From Marinobacter sp. F4218 (GTDB lineage Bacteria > Pseudomonadota > Gammaproteobacteria > Pseudomonadales > Oleiphilaceae): 64,000 bases of DNA. Location: contig NZ_JAHZIL010000003.1 in the NCBI RefSeq assembly GCF_019443085.1, positions 2,416,458-2,480,457 of the forward strand. Direction: 5' to 3'. The position numbers were made by a program, and so were the translations under genes. Shown one piece after another: positions 41,601 through 51,922 of the stretch. Below the pieces are notes generated by a model. The model worked only from the letters and a program-made list of their open reading frames with translations, searched no databases and had not been told where the DNA came from. The first letter of the stretch is position 1. Each line of letters opens with the position of its first letter.

Positions 41601-43178
41601 TCAGCGCGGGCCAAAACCGAAGTGTTGACGAATCCGGTCAGCGACGGCCTCGGCCACATGCTCCTGATCCGTATGCAGGTGGATGGTGTGACTGCGTTCC
41701 TCGGTCGTCAGTGGCTCAAACCAGCTCTGCTGTTCGTCCAGGAGCTCCTCGGTCGCCTCGGACGCGTCGTTCGTACGCTTGCGAATCCATTCCCGGCGCA
41801 ATTCCTCCGGGGCCTCACAGTGCAGCAGGGCGAAAGGCACGGCCTGCTCTTCGGCGACCTTGGCAAAGAGGGAACGCTCCTGTTCTTTCAGGCAGGCTGC
41901 GTCTATTACCACTGGAAGCCCGGCCGCGAGCAGGTTGCCGGCAACATCCGCGAGGCGCCGGTAGGTTTTCTCCGTGGCTTCCGGGGTGTAGAGGTTGCCG
42001 CGGGTGGGGGATTTGCTGTTTGCAAGGGGAGCCAGTCCGTGGATTCGTTTGCGCTCCACATCTGACCGCAGTCGTATCAGGCCCAGTTCGCCGGCCATGG
42101 CCGAACACACGCAGGACTTTCCGCTGGCAGACAGGCCCGTGGTGGCGAGCAGGTAAGGGTTGGGGATGGCGCTGTAATCCTCGGCCAGCTGAGCGTAATC
42201 ACGGTAACGCTGCATCAGCCCGGCTTTCTCCGCATCGCTCAAAGACGGGTTGCCCATGGTGAACAGGGCGATCTTGGCCCGCACCATGGCACGATAAGCC
42301 TTGTAGAGTGGCAGCAGCGGGAGTGCGTCGAAATCGTCCCGGTATTCCAGGTAGGTGTTGAGTACCAAGTTACTGAGGGCCTGCTCCCGTCGGGACTCAA
42401 GGTCCATCAGCAGAAACGCCAGATCGTTGATCACATCAATCCAGCGGAACGGTTCATTGAATTCGATGCAGTCGAATACCGTAACCTTGTCCTCAAAACG
42501 CGTGATATTCGCCAGGTGCAGGTCGCCGTGGCATTCGCGAACCAGGCCATTGGCCCGGCGCTGGGCAATCAGGTCGCGGTGCCGTTCAAAGGTGGTCTCG
42601 GTCCAGGCTTCGAGGTTATCCAGCTGCAACAGAAGGTCCTTGTCGTCGATCATCGGACGAATCTGGTCAAAATTCTCCTGCATGGCGGCGTACACCGCCT
42701 CCGGGGTGCCCAGGGGCTTGTCGTCGGGGACCGTGGGCAGCCGGTCGTGGAAATCGGCCACCTGTCGGGCGAGGTCCGTCAGCAGTGAGGGATCGAGGTT
42801 GCCTTGCTCCTGCAACCGATCGAACAACTGGTCCTGTCCGAACTGGCGCATCTTGATGGCATACTCGAAGGCGTCGCCGGTCCCGCCAAGCACTGGCTGG
42901 TCTGGTGTGCCGGTAATGGGCAGGACCTCAAGGTACAGTGGCTCGGCGAGTCGGCGATTCAGCCTGAGCTCCTCCTCGCAGAAATGCTTGCGCCGGGCCA
43001 GGGTCGAGAAATCCAGGAACCCGAAATTCATCGGTTTCTTGATTTTGTAGGCGTAGTCACCCGTGAGGATAACCTGCGAAATGTGAGTCTCAATGACCTG
43101 AAATCCGTTGACTGGGTGATCGTAAAGCTCAGGATTCTGCAGTGCCCGAACCAGCATTTCTGAGGATGTCTCGCTCAC
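41601..43178 (-). CDS. APH-like kinase fused to AAA_33 ATPase domain
   Basis: 525 residues in two parts. An N-terminal phosphotransferase-like kinase domain (about 1-320) has CHGDLHLANITRF (catalytic loop) and VFDCIEFNEPFRWIDVINDLAF (metal-binding DFG-like Asp). A C-terminal P-loop domain (about 340-520) has TTGLSASGKS. This two-domain protein is widespread and its substrate unknown; it is usually annotated as a bifunctional aminoglycoside phosphotransferase/ATP-binding protein. There is no reason to expect drug resistance. Confidence 0.85.
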   Translation of the reverse strand: MSETSSEMLVRALQNPELYDHPVNGFQVIETHISQVILTGDYAYKIKKPMNFGFLDFSTLARRKHFCEEELRLNRRLAEPLYLEVLPITGTPDQPVLGGTGDAFEYAIKMRQFGQDQLFDRLQEQGNLDPSLLTDLARQVADFHDRLPTVPDDKPLGTPEAVYAAMQENFDQIRPMIDDKDLLLQLDNLEAWTETTFERHRDLIAQRRANGLVRECHGDLHLANITRFEDKVTVFDCIEFNEPFRWIDVINDLAFLLMDLESRREQALSNLVLNTYLEYRDDFDALPLLPLYKAYRAMVRAKIALFTMGNPSLSDAEKAGLMQRYRDYAQLAEDYSAIPNPYLLATTGLSASGKSCVCSAMAGELGLIRLRSDVERKRIHGLAPLANSKSPTRGNLYTPEATEKTYRRLADVAGNLLAAGLPVVIDAACLKEQERSLFAKVAEEQAVPFALLHCEAPEELRREWIRKRTNDASEATEELLDEQQSWFEPLTTEERSHTIHLHTDQEHVAEAVADRIRQHFGFGPR

Positions 43179-43300
43179 GGTGTTCTCCTAACTTTCCCTG
43201 AACTCATTGAATTTTAACCGGCCCATCATAGCCGCCAGATTACAGAAATAACACACAGTTGGCCTGCCTTTAGTGCGATGGCCTTCGTTATAATCCGGTC

Positions 43301-45631
43301 ATGAAAAAATCTAGCTCATCGTCCAGATCACGCAGGAAATCACCCCGAAAGTCACCGAGGAACGGTCGCCGACCATGGTTCTGGCGGTTCTTTGGCCGTT
43401 TTGCCGCCATCGGATTCGTTCTGCTGGTTGGCTGGACGGTATACCTTGACGCGGTTATTACCTCGCGCTTTGAGGGGCGAAGGTTTGAAGTGCCCTCCCG
43501 GGTCTACGCTCGCCCTCTGGAGTTGTACGATGGTGCCGGTATCAGTTCTGGCGCCCTGGAACGGGAACTCCAGCTCTCGGGCTTTCGCAAGGGGGATGGT
43601 AACCGTGCCGGCACCTATCGCCGCAGCGGCGGGCATTTTGTCATCAGCACCCGGGGATTCCGGTTCCCGGATGGCAGCGAGTCGAAGCGCCGGCTGGCGC
43701 TCAATATCTATGGTGACCGGGTTCAGGATTTCTCGGTGCTGAACGGCGAAGCATCGCCCATTGTGCGCCTGGAACCGGCGCAGATCGGCGGAATCTACCC
43801 GTCCCACAAGGAGGACCGGATCCTGGTGCAGTTGGAGGAGGTTCCGGCACTGCTTCCGGCCACACTGATGGCGGTAGAAGACCGGAACTTCTATGACCAT
43901 TTCGGAATCGCACCGCTTTCCATAGCCCGTGCCATGCTCGCCAACATTCGCGCCGGGCAGATTGTCCAGGGCGGTAGCACCCTGACCCAGCAGCTGGTCA
44001 AGAACTTCTTCCTGACCCGGGATCAGACCCTGCTGCGCAAGGGCAATGAGGCCCTCATGTCGATTCTTCTGGAATTGCATTACGAGAAGGGGGACATCCT
44101 TGAGACCTACCTGAACGAGGTGTATCTGGGGCAGGCGGGCACTCGCAGCATCAACGGCTTCGGGCTGGCCAGTCAGTTCTATTTCGGGGAGTCCCTGAAG
44201 GATCTGGACGTGCATCAGGTTGCCCTCCTGGTGGGTATGGTCAAGGGGCCTAGCTACTACAATCCGCGACGCCATCCCGACCGGGCCACGGAGCGCCGGA
44301 ACCTCGTGATCTCGGAAATGGAGGAAGCCGGCCTGATTGATTCCGTGCGCGCGGCGCGCGCCCGTGGGCTGCCACTCGGGGTCAGCGGAAAACCCTCTTA
44401 TTCCGAAAACCGTTATCCGGCCTATATCGACCTGGTTCGCCGACACCTGGCGCGGGATTACCGTGAGGAAGATCTTCGCAGCGAAGGGCTGCGCATCTTC
44501 ACGACCCTCAATCCGTCCATTCAGTACGCGGCAGAGTACGCGGTGACGGATACCTTGCCCAGGCTGGCCAGTGGTGAAACCCGGAAAGCGCTGGAGGCTG
44601 CGCTGGTGGTTACGGCCAAGGACAGCGGCGAGGTATTGGCACTGGTGGGTGGGCGTGATCCCCAGTTTGCCGGGTTTAATCGGGCCCTCGACGCCAATCG
44701 GCCTATCGGCTCGCTGATCAAACCGTTCATCTACCTGTCTGCCCTGGAGCAACCCGAGCGCTACACACTCATCACGCCGGTGCTCGATAAATCCTTTGTC
44801 CTTGAGTTTGATGATGGCCGGCGTTGGGAACCGAAGAACTACGATACCAAGGAGCGTGGTGAGGTACCCCTGCACGAGGCTCTGTCGCACTCCTACAACC
44901 TGCCTGCAGTGCGCGTAGGGCTGGACATCGGGGTGGACGTGGTCAAGGAAACCCTCCAGGAGTTCGGGGTCACCTCCAGCATCTCCGAGTATCCGTCGAT
45001 GCTGCTGGGATCGGTGTCCATGAATCCGGTGACCGTGGCCCAGATGTACCAGGGTCTGGCGACATCCGGCTTCAATACACCCTTGCGTACCATTCGCGAA
45101 GTAACCGATTCCGGTGGTGAGGCGCTTTCCCGTTACAGCCTGGAAGTTGATCAGGTGGCTGACCCGGCGGCGGTGCATCTGGTGCAGTACGCCATGCAGG
45201 AGACCATGCAGGAAGGAACCGGCCGGTCAGCCTATTATACGCTGCCGAAGGAGCTTGCCCTGGCAGGCAAGACCGGTACCACCGACGACGGTCGCGATTC
45301 TTGGTTTGCCGGCTTCAGTGGCGATCTGCTCGCCGTCGCCTGGGTTGGCCGGGATGATAATGGCCCGACGTCGTTGACCGGTGCCAGCGGCGCACTGCCG
45401 GTCTGGTCGCGGTTTATGGCCCGGGTTCCCCAGCATGGCCTGTCACCGGTCGTTCCCGATGGTGTCAATTATCACTGGGTCAATAGCGAAAGGCAGGCGT
45501 TGACCGACGAGTACTGTGACAATGCCCGGCTGGTGCCACTGATCGCCGGCAGTGAACCCGATCAAACGGTGTCGTGTTCTGGTACCCTGCAGCGTCGAAT
45601 CCAAGGCTGGTTTGAAGGATTTTTCCAATGA
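43301..45631 (+). CDS. mrcB: bifunctional penicillin-binding protein 1B
   Basis: 776 residues. A basic cytoplasmic tail and one membrane helix (about 33-52) are followed by a UB2H-like region. The GT51 glycosyltransferase shows AVEDRNFYDHFGI and QGGSTLTQQLVKN, and the transpeptidase has SLIK, SYN and KTGTT motifs. It polymerises and cross-links peptidoglycan. It overlaps lpoP by four bases. Confidence 0.97.
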   Translation: MKKSSSSSRSRRKSPRKSPRNGRRPWFWRFFGRFAAIGFVLLVGWTVYLDAVITSRFEGRRFEVPSRVYARPLELYDGAGISSGALERELQLSGFRKGDGNRAGTYRRSGGHFVISTRGFRFPDGSESKRRLALNIYGDRVQDFSVLNGEASPIVRLEPAQIGGIYPSHKEDRILVQLEEVPALLPATLMAVEDRNFYDHFGIAPLSIARAMLANIRAGQIVQGGSTLTQQLVKNFFLTRDQTLLRKGNEALMSILLELHYEKGDILETYLNEVYLGQAGTRSINGFGLASQFYFGESLKDLDVHQVALLVGMVKGPSYYNPRRHPDRATERRNLVISEMEEAGLIDSVRAARARGLPLGVSGKPSYSENRYPAYIDLVRRHLARDYREEDLRSEGLRIFTTLNPSIQYAAEYAVTDTLPRLASGETRKALEAALVVTAKDSGEVLALVGGRDPQFAGFNRALDANRPIGSLIKPFIYLSALEQPERYTLITPVLDKSFVLEFDDGRRWEPKNYDTKERGEVPLHEALSHSYNLPAVRVGLDIGVDVVKETLQEFGVTSSISEYPSMLLGSVSMNPVTVAQMYQGLATSGFNTPLRTIREVTDSGGEALSRYSLEVDQVADPAAVHLVQYAMQETMQEGTGRSAYYTLPKELALAGKTGTTDDGRDSWFAGFSGDLLAVAWVGRDDNGPTSLTGASGALPVWSRFMARVPQHGLSPVVPDGVNYHWVNSERQALTDEYCDNARLVPLIAGSEPDQTVSCSGTLQRRIQGWFEGFFQ

Positions 45632-46203
45632 ATACGCGTTTTCTGATTTGCGCCGGTTCGATGACGGCGTTCCTTGCCCTTGCGGGCTGTGCTTCGTCGC
45701 CGGGAGAGTCGATTTATGTGCCCATTGGTGGCGATGCACCGAGGGCGCCGGAGCCGCCCCGAACAACGAGTGAGCCCGAAGAGCCAAGGGTTTGGCGAAA
45801 AAGTGAGCAGCCGGAGACGTCCGAGCCGGTGGAGTCGAGCCCGCGCAGTACGTCTCCAAGCTACCGGGATTCCGGGGAGAGCCTGTCTCCGGCCGCGCTC
45901 AGCCTGATTCGGGAGGCGGACGGCCTGCTTGCCCGGGGTGACGCGCCTGCGGCCATCGCCCGGCTCGAGAGGGCCCAGCGAATTGCGCCCCGTTCTGCCG
46001 AGGTCTACTTCAAGCTCTCAGAGGCTTATGTGGCGAGTAATCAGTTGGGAGCGGCGGAGCAGTTCACCCTGAAAGGTCTCTCGCTGGCTGGCAATGATGC
46101 CCAGATGCAACGGGCGGGCTGGTTATTGCTGGCGGACATACGAAGAGCCCGTGGTAACGTTGCGGGGGCAGATCAGGCCGAAGAGAGGGCTGCGGCGCTC
46201 TAA
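45628..46203 (+). CDS. lpoP: PBP1B activator lipoprotein LpoP
   Basis: 191 residues. Lipobox LALAGC (Cys21) is followed by a long Pro/Glu/Ser-rich linker, then about three TPR-like helical units from residue 90 onward. In Pseudomonas aeruginosa the lipoprotein LpoP, encoded directly after mrcB, has the same layout and activates PBP1B from the outer membrane through the peptidoglycan layer. The four-base overlap with mrcB supports the pairing; direct homology is inferred from order and architecture. Confidence 0.85.
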   Translation: MNTRFLICAGSMTAFLALAGCASSPGESIYVPIGGDAPRAPEPPRTTSEPEEPRVWRKSEQPETSEPVESSPRSTSPSYRDSGESLSPAALSLIREADGLLARGDAPAAIARLERAQRIAPRSAEVYFKLSEAYVASNQLGAAEQFTLKGLSLAGNDAQMQRAGWLLLADIRRARGNVAGADQAEERAAAL

Positions 46204-46204
46204 C

Positions 46205-46236
46205 AAAAAAAGCCCCTGCCAAGGCAGGGGCTTTTT
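46205..46236. terminator. bidirectional terminator between lpoP and DUF4382 gene
   Basis: AAAAAGCCCCTGCC, two-base loop, GGCAGGGGCTTTTT. It has A-tract and T-tract on both sides and serves both convergent genes. Confidence 0.88.
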
Positions 46237-46257
46237 CAGTTCAGAGGATTCTTCTGG

Positions 46258-47193
46258 TTACTGCACCAGCGGAATCGGCTCTGCTTTTGCTTCGGTATTC
46301 ACAACAACCGTCACGTTCTGCGTACCTTCGAACTGGATAGAATCATCCGACTCGTTGTCATCCAGCTGGCAGCTGTAGCTGACGGTGTACTCGCCCGCAG
46401 TCAGGAACGCGGCAGTGTAGGAGTGAATGCCGTCGTTATCGGCGTCCGTGACCGGGATGGCCATCAACGGACCGATGTCTTCTTCCCTGTTCACGTTGAT
46501 GTCGGTCGGCGTTACGTCGGCGCCTTCATAGACGTAGGCGGAGCCTTCATAACCATCTGAGCAGTTGGCCAGTTCGGCGCTGTTCAACCGGGTGGAGTTG
46601 ATGGTTACATAATCCACTTCACCACTGATCGAGCCCACTTCCAGGTTGTTGACCAGACGCAGGGACGGCTTAACCAGGTAGTCTGCCAGCGATTCACCTT
46701 GCGGGTTCACAATGGACTTCCTGACATCAAAGTCGATGGTGAAGTCTGTGGTGGTGTCTGCTGCCACCAGGAAGTCACCCTTGAGCTTCAGGCCGCTCTG
46801 CTCGCCAGAGGGTACTGCCAGGGTTTTTTGGATGTCGGGTTGATCTTTCAGCACGAGGAAAGAGCTTTCGGTGTCCACAAGCAGGCGAAGCTCGCTGTAG
46901 GGGCCGGCCGGCACTTCTTCATCGGTGATGAGCGGCTCGCTCATGCCACCCTGCAGGTCCAGGAGGTCCCAGGTTTTCGGCTCATCGAAAGTGAACTCGA
47001 CCCATTCGCCGTTCTCGGGTTTCAGGGAAATCCCGGTGAACGCCACGGTTACATTGGAAAATTCCATGGCCGGCGCGTCGGTCACGTCAAAGGAAACTGT
47101 TCCGGTTGAGCCTGAGCCATCGCTACCACCGCCGCAGGCGGCAATACCTGCAGCCAGGGCTGAGACGGTGAAAAAACGGATGGAACGCTTCAT
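46258..47193 (-). CDS. DUF4382 lipoprotein
   Basis: 311 residues. Lipobox AGIAAC with Cys20 is followed by GGGSDGSGS, then a DUF4382 beta-sandwich (TVSFDVTDAPAMEFSNVTVAFTGISL). A second, later Ig/carboxypeptidase-regulatory-like domain follows (GVDYVT...DADNDGIHSYTAAFLTAGEYTVSYSC). DUF4382 proteins are outer-membrane or periplasmic with unknown function. Transcribed away from the sigma-factor operon; the intergenic region holds the palindrome GTGACGTCAC (47244-47253). Confidence 0.85.
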   Translation of the reverse strand: MKRSIRFFTVSALAAGIAACGGGSDGSGSTGTVSFDVTDAPAMEFSNVTVAFTGISLKPENGEWVEFTFDEPKTWDLLDLQGGMSEPLITDEEVPAGPYSELRLLVDTESSFLVLKDQPDIQKTLAVPSGEQSGLKLKGDFLVAADTTTDFTIDFDVRKSIVNPQGESLADYLVKPSLRLVNNLEVGSISGEVDYVTINSTRLNSAELANCSDGYEGSAYVYEGADVTPTDINVNREEDIGPLMAIPVTDADNDGIHSYTAAFLTAGEYTVSYSCQLDDNESDDSIQFEGTQNVTVVVNTEAKAEPIPLVQ

Positions 47194-47410
47194 ATAAACC
47201 CCCTTGGTTTATTTCTTGGTGTATAGCCGAAAAAAATCGCTATGTGACGTCACTATCACGTTCGCGAAATCCTTAGAGTTCCGCAATTTTTGTTAACGTT
47301 TCCTCATGGTTCAGTCATGAACCCGCTTCCGGAGCAGCCGGTGAATGCAGTGGGGAGGTAACTGTTATAAACTGCGGGGCCGAATAAAAACCACGCAGGT
47401 AGTACCGGTT

Positions 47411-47998
47411 TTGTCCCTAGTTCCGTTCAGGCTTTCCAAGACCCGGCGTTTCGAAGCGCTTGTGCAGCCACATCTGGAAGTGATGTACCGTTTTGCCTAT
47501 CGATTGGCGGGGCAGCAGCACGACGCCGAGGATCTCGTTCAGGATGTGGTAGTCAAACTCTACCCCAGGCTTGAAGAGCTCGAGTCCGTTGAACAACTCC
47601 GCCCGTGGCTGAACCGCGTGTTGTACCGACAATTCATTGATCAGGTCAGACGCAAGGGCCGTCAGGGCGATCGCCCACTGAGTGAGTTGATTGATGGCGA
47701 TAGCCACGCGGACTGGCTGGACAGCCTCGAATCGGAGGAGGAAGGTCCCGAGGCCCTGCTTGAGCAGGAACGCCTGGGGCCGGTACTGGACCGGGTTCTG
47801 GAAACACTCTCTCCGGACCAGCGCACGTTGGTGTTGCTGCACGACGTCGATGGCTGGCGACAGGAGGACATTGCAGAGGTTCTCGAAATACCCCTCGGTA
47901 CGGTGAAATCCCGACTGCACCGATGCCGCGCAATGCTGCGAAAAAAATTGCAGCGGGAGCTGGAACCAATCTCCGGGTCCGGGCGTGTAGGAGAGTGA
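47411..47998 (+). CDS. ECF-type RNA polymerase sigma factor
   Basis: 195 residues from a TTG at 47411; a longer form from the ATG at 47345 would add 22 residues unlike the family. Region 2 (HDAEDLVQDVVVKLYPRL) and region 4 (GWRQEDIAEVLEIPLGTVKSRLHRCR) are clear, with no region 3. It is followed four bases later by a zinc-finger anti-sigma gene. The signal that frees it and its target genes are unknown; the nearby beta-barrel operon is a candidate. Confidence 0.88.
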   Translation: MSLVPFRLSKTRRFEALVQPHLEVMYRFAYRLAGQQHDAEDLVQDVVVKLYPRLEELESVEQLRPWLNRVLYRQFIDQVRRKGRQGDRPLSELIDGDSHADWLDSLESEEEGPEALLEQERLGPVLDRVLETLSPDQRTLVLLHDVDGWRQEDIAEVLEIPLGTVKSRLHRCRAMLRKKLQRELEPISGSGRVGE

Positions 47999-48002
47999 GG
48001 TA

Positions 48003-48716
48003 ATGACTATGTTGTGTCGGGAAATTCGTGTAAGCCTACCTGCTTACAGCAACAATGAGCTCTCAGAAGCACGCACTGAAGAGATTGCGCGGCATCTGCA
48101 CACCTGTTCGCTGTGTCGTGACTGGCTCGAATCCGAGCGGGTTCTGACCGGTGCGCTACGGCGCCAGGCTGCCATTCCCGCGCCGTCGAGTGGGTTTGAG
48201 ACGCGGGTGCTTGATGCGGCAACCGGTAGCGCGCCCGAGACTGGCAAGGGCTGGAGTCACTCTGTCCTGGGTGGCGCGATAGCCGCTGCGTTGGCACTCG
48301 GTATCGGTCTGGGTGTGATGCTGGACGAGCGGTCACCGTCTCCGGACACGCCGGTCGCGAGCGCTGAATCTGCGGGCGAGAGTCAGCCCGAAAGTAGTCT
48401 GGCGGAGGTTGGTCAGCCGACCGAGCGCACCGTCCGCCTGGCCTTCCGCTCGGGTGAAGCGCTTGAAGATGTCACTCTGACCCTTGAGCTGCCGCCCCAC
48501 GTGGAGCTTGCCTCCTGGCCTGGCCAGCATGAGTTGAGCTGGAAGGTCAGCCTGGATGCCGGCGAGAACGTTTTGTCCTTGCCTCTCAAGGTTCTGTTCC
48601 CCGGTTCCGGAGAGCTGGTTGCCAAGCTTGATACCGGTGATCGCCAGAAAACATTCAGGGCAGTGATTCCGGAGAGTGAGAACGCTATGCCAATGAAAGA
48701 GGGGCCATCGTCGTGA
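48003..48716 (+). CDS. zinc-finger anti-sigma factor
   Basis: 237 residues. An N-terminal anti-sigma domain with HLHTCSLC (His-x3-Cys-x2-Cys zinc motif) is followed by one transmembrane helix (about 82-102) and a periplasmic domain with Ig-like strands (VRLAFRSGEALEDVTLTLELP). It holds the ECF sigma factor at the membrane until a cell-envelope signal acts. The stop overlaps the next start by four bases. Confidence 0.88.
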   Translation: MTMLCREIRVSLPAYSNNELSEARTEEIARHLHTCSLCRDWLESERVLTGALRRQAAIPAPSSGFETRVLDAATGSAPETGKGWSHSVLGGAIAAALALGIGLGVMLDERSPSPDTPVASAESAGESQPESSLAEVGQPTERTVRLAFRSGEALEDVTLTLELPPHVELASWPGQHELSWKVSLDAGENVLSLPLKVLFPGSGELVAKLDTGDRQKTFRAVIPESENAMPMKEGPSS

Positions 48717-49153
48717 TGTATCGTACTTTGGGAACTGCTGTATTCCTTCGTGCCTGTGTAATGGCCGCTGGATTGTCTGTGTCCCTGGGCGCTGCGGCCG
48801 CAGAGGATCTTGATGTCACCATGCGCATGGTTCTGGACGATGCCGAATTAACGGAATCCGTCGTCCGGGAGATTGAGTTGCCCATGGCTACCCCGTCCGA
48901 ATTGCAGAGGGGAAAATCGGTGTCGAACCCGGATTCATCGCAAGATGGCCTGAACAGCAGTCGGGAAGTCGGCCAGTCTGTTGCCGATGACGCCCGTGGC
49001 GCCAGAGGGAGTGTCGACGCGGTGCGGGAAAAGCCGGAGCTTCCGGAGAAAATTAACGCTCCCCAGAAACCTGAGCGCCCTGAGGTCTCGTCTGATGCAA
49101 AAGATCGTGCACAGGATATCCGGGGTAAAACCCCGCCAGGCCTGGACCGGTAA
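48713..49153 (+). CDS. exported small protein, third gene of the ECF operon
   Basis: 146 residues. A signal peptide (about 1-30, ending GAAAA) is followed by a short folded part (EDLDVTMRMVLDDAELTESVVREIELP), then a charged, disordered tail rich in Lys/Asp/Pro. I do not recognise a family. Translational coupling with the anti-sigma gene suggests a periplasmic partner, perhaps in sensing. Confidence 0.7.
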   Translation: MMYRTLGTAVFLRACVMAAGLSVSLGAAAAEDLDVTMRMVLDDAELTESVVREIELPMATPSELQRGKSVSNPDSSQDGLNSSREVGQSVADDARGARGSVDAVREKPELPEKINAPQKPERPEVSSDAKDRAQDIRGKTPPGLDR

Positions 49154-49299
49154 TCCGATCGGCTGAGTCTGTGCATCGTCAGGCGATCTTCCCCTTTTTT
49201 TAGTGCCCTCCTTGCTATACTCTCCAGCGTTATCGCCCGGTAGCGCTGGTATGTCCTTCCGCCAGCCTGCTGACTCATTCGTTGATCCGGAGAGTACCC

Positions 49300-50625
49300 T
49301 TGCTGGCATTTCGGCTAACTCTTCTGTGCTGGCTGCTTCCTCTGGCGTCCTCCTGGGTCGCTGCATCCGAACACGATTCTTCCGCTCAGACCTTCAGGTT
49401 TGGCGTCGAGCAGTTCCAGTCGGGCGATCTGGAAGGGGCCCGCGAATCGTTCGAGACGGCCAGGGCCGGTGGTCTCAGCTCGGTTTCGCTGGTCTACAAC
49501 CTGGGTGTGGTTTACTACCGTCTGGGTGACTATGAGTCTGCCGAGCGGACCTTTCATGAGCTTCTGAATACGGAGCACCAGGCCCTTGCCAGTTACAATC
49601 TCGGGCTTGTCGCGCTGGCCCAGGGCAAAGAACCCGCCGCGCGGCACTGGTTCGCGCGGGTAGCGACACCGAGCACGCCGGAAAAGCTTCGGGCGCTGGC
49701 CGAGGTCCAGCTTGAAAAGCTGGCCCCCCACGCCACCGAGGACTATTCCCGGGGTTCACGTATGGGCTACCTGGCGGCCTCCGTCGGCTACGACAGCAAC
49801 ATTGCCGGCTTGCCCGACACCTCTGCCACCAGTGAGGGGGGCATCTTTGGTGAGGTCCTGGCTGCCGCCTCAACGACGGTTGGAGAGCTTGGCGAAGGCC
49901 GGCTAAGGCTTGGCGGCGTCGCCTATGGCCGTCACTACCCCGCCAACGATGAATACGACACCTCCCTTCTGCAGGGGGAACTGATCTGGTCACGAACCCT
50001 GGCGTCGTCGGTCCAGGGGGCCAGCCTCACCATGAGTCAGTCCTGGTACGATGCCGATGCGCTTGAGCGCCGTTACGGAGTGGAAGGTTTTCAGCGTTGG
50101 TCAGCCTGTGGTGGATTCATGGTGCTGGAACGCTGCTCGGTCGCACTGGCAGCGGCACATGTTGATGGTGGCGACGGTTTCGAGGGTTACGACGGCGAAT
50201 GGTACCGGCTTCGTTTGTCCGCAATGCGCCGGTTCAGGGGCTGGTTGCTGGACGGCGACTACCGATGGGAAGTCAATGACAGGAAGGACTTTCGGGCCGG
50301 AGACCAGTTTATCAGCGTGTCGCCCCAGCACCACACCCTGGAGTTGACGGGGCGTTACCGTCTCCGTCCGGATCTGACTCTGGGGTGGATCGGCGCATAC
50401 CGTTACAGTCGCTACCAGGATGCCCACGTCTTGCTCGAGGGTAATGCCCTGGTGAGCGAAATTCGAGTTGATAGCCGGATCGAGGCAGGAGTGTTTGCCG
50501 AGCGTCGGCTCACTGGCAACTGGCTGGTTCGCGCAGAATGGCAGGTACAGGACAATGACAGCCGGATTGACCGCTACGACTATCGTCGCCACACCCTGAT
50601 AGCCTCACTGGAAGGGAGTTTCTAG
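49300..50625 (+). CDS. TPR plus outer-membrane beta-barrel protein
   Basis: 441 residues from a TTG at 49300, with GGAG eight bases upstream; a TTG at 49282 is in frame but has no ribosome site. A signal peptide (about 1-20) is followed by about three TPR units (FRFGVEQFQSGDLEGARESFETA, VYNLGVVYYRLGDYESAERTF), then about 12-14 beta strands ending in Phe (IASLEGSF). This layout recalls surface-protein exporters (Slam/DUF560-like) or TPR-barrel porins. About 130 bases after the ECF operon, so it may be part of its regulon. The cargo is unknown. Confidence 0.72.
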   Translation: MLAFRLTLLCWLLPLASSWVAASEHDSSAQTFRFGVEQFQSGDLEGARESFETARAGGLSSVSLVYNLGVVYYRLGDYESAERTFHELLNTEHQALASYNLGLVALAQGKEPAARHWFARVATPSTPEKLRALAEVQLEKLAPHATEDYSRGSRMGYLAASVGYDSNIAGLPDTSATSEGGIFGEVLAAASTTVGELGEGRLRLGGVAYGRHYPANDEYDTSLLQGELIWSRTLASSVQGASLTMSQSWYDADALERRYGVEGFQRWSACGGFMVLERCSVALAAAHVDGGDGFEGYDGEWYRLRLSAMRRFRGWLLDGDYRWEVNDRKDFRAGDQFISVSPQHHTLELTGRYRLRPDLTLGWIGAYRYSRYQDAHVLLEGNALVSEIRVDSRIEAGVFAERRLTGNWLVRAEWQVQDNDSRIDRYDYRRHTLIASLEGSF

Positions 50626-50645
50626 CCCCGGCCAGAGGCCGGGGC
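50625..50645. terminator. hairpin between convergent genes
   Basis: GCCCCGGCC, three-base loop, GGCCGGGGC. There is no T-tract in either direction, so it may block transcription or protect mRNA 3' ends more than terminate by itself. Confidence 0.5.
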
Positions 50646-50660
50646 CAGTCAGGTGCAGAT

Positions 50661-51616
<956 letters not shown>

Positions 51617-51922
51617 CAAACTGCGGCTCAACCTAACGGGCTGCTCCAGAGACTGCTTCTCTTACTGCATCTGCCTACTAGGGCAGAATAAGGGCTTCCG
51701 TGCGCTGACTTCGGTGTTGTGATTGTTAGATTGTTGCCGTCAGACTATCTCTAATGAGATCTGACTATAGTTTGGCGGTCCGGGGATCAAGTCAATGTCC
51801 GGAGAGGCGCTTTGGCCGGGCAGGTGTTCAGGTTGTGACAGGGGTCACCCGGTTGGCCCCGCATGACACGTCAATGGAATGTGCCAGCGGGACCGGGGGT
51901 GGGGTTTCCAATCGATCGGCGG
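51617..51922. other. intergenic region between lipase and hemL
   Basis: About 300 bases containing the lipase promoter (minus strand) and the 3' end region of hemL. I see no gene; the short open frames lack ribosome sites. No sigma-54 pair was found. Confidence 0.5.

Noticed and set aside
47244..47253. Perfect palindrome GTGACGTCAC between the DUF4382 gene and the sigma gene
   Set aside because: A ten-base palindrome can occur by chance in 64 kb; no second copy at another promoter in the window, so no operator call is made.
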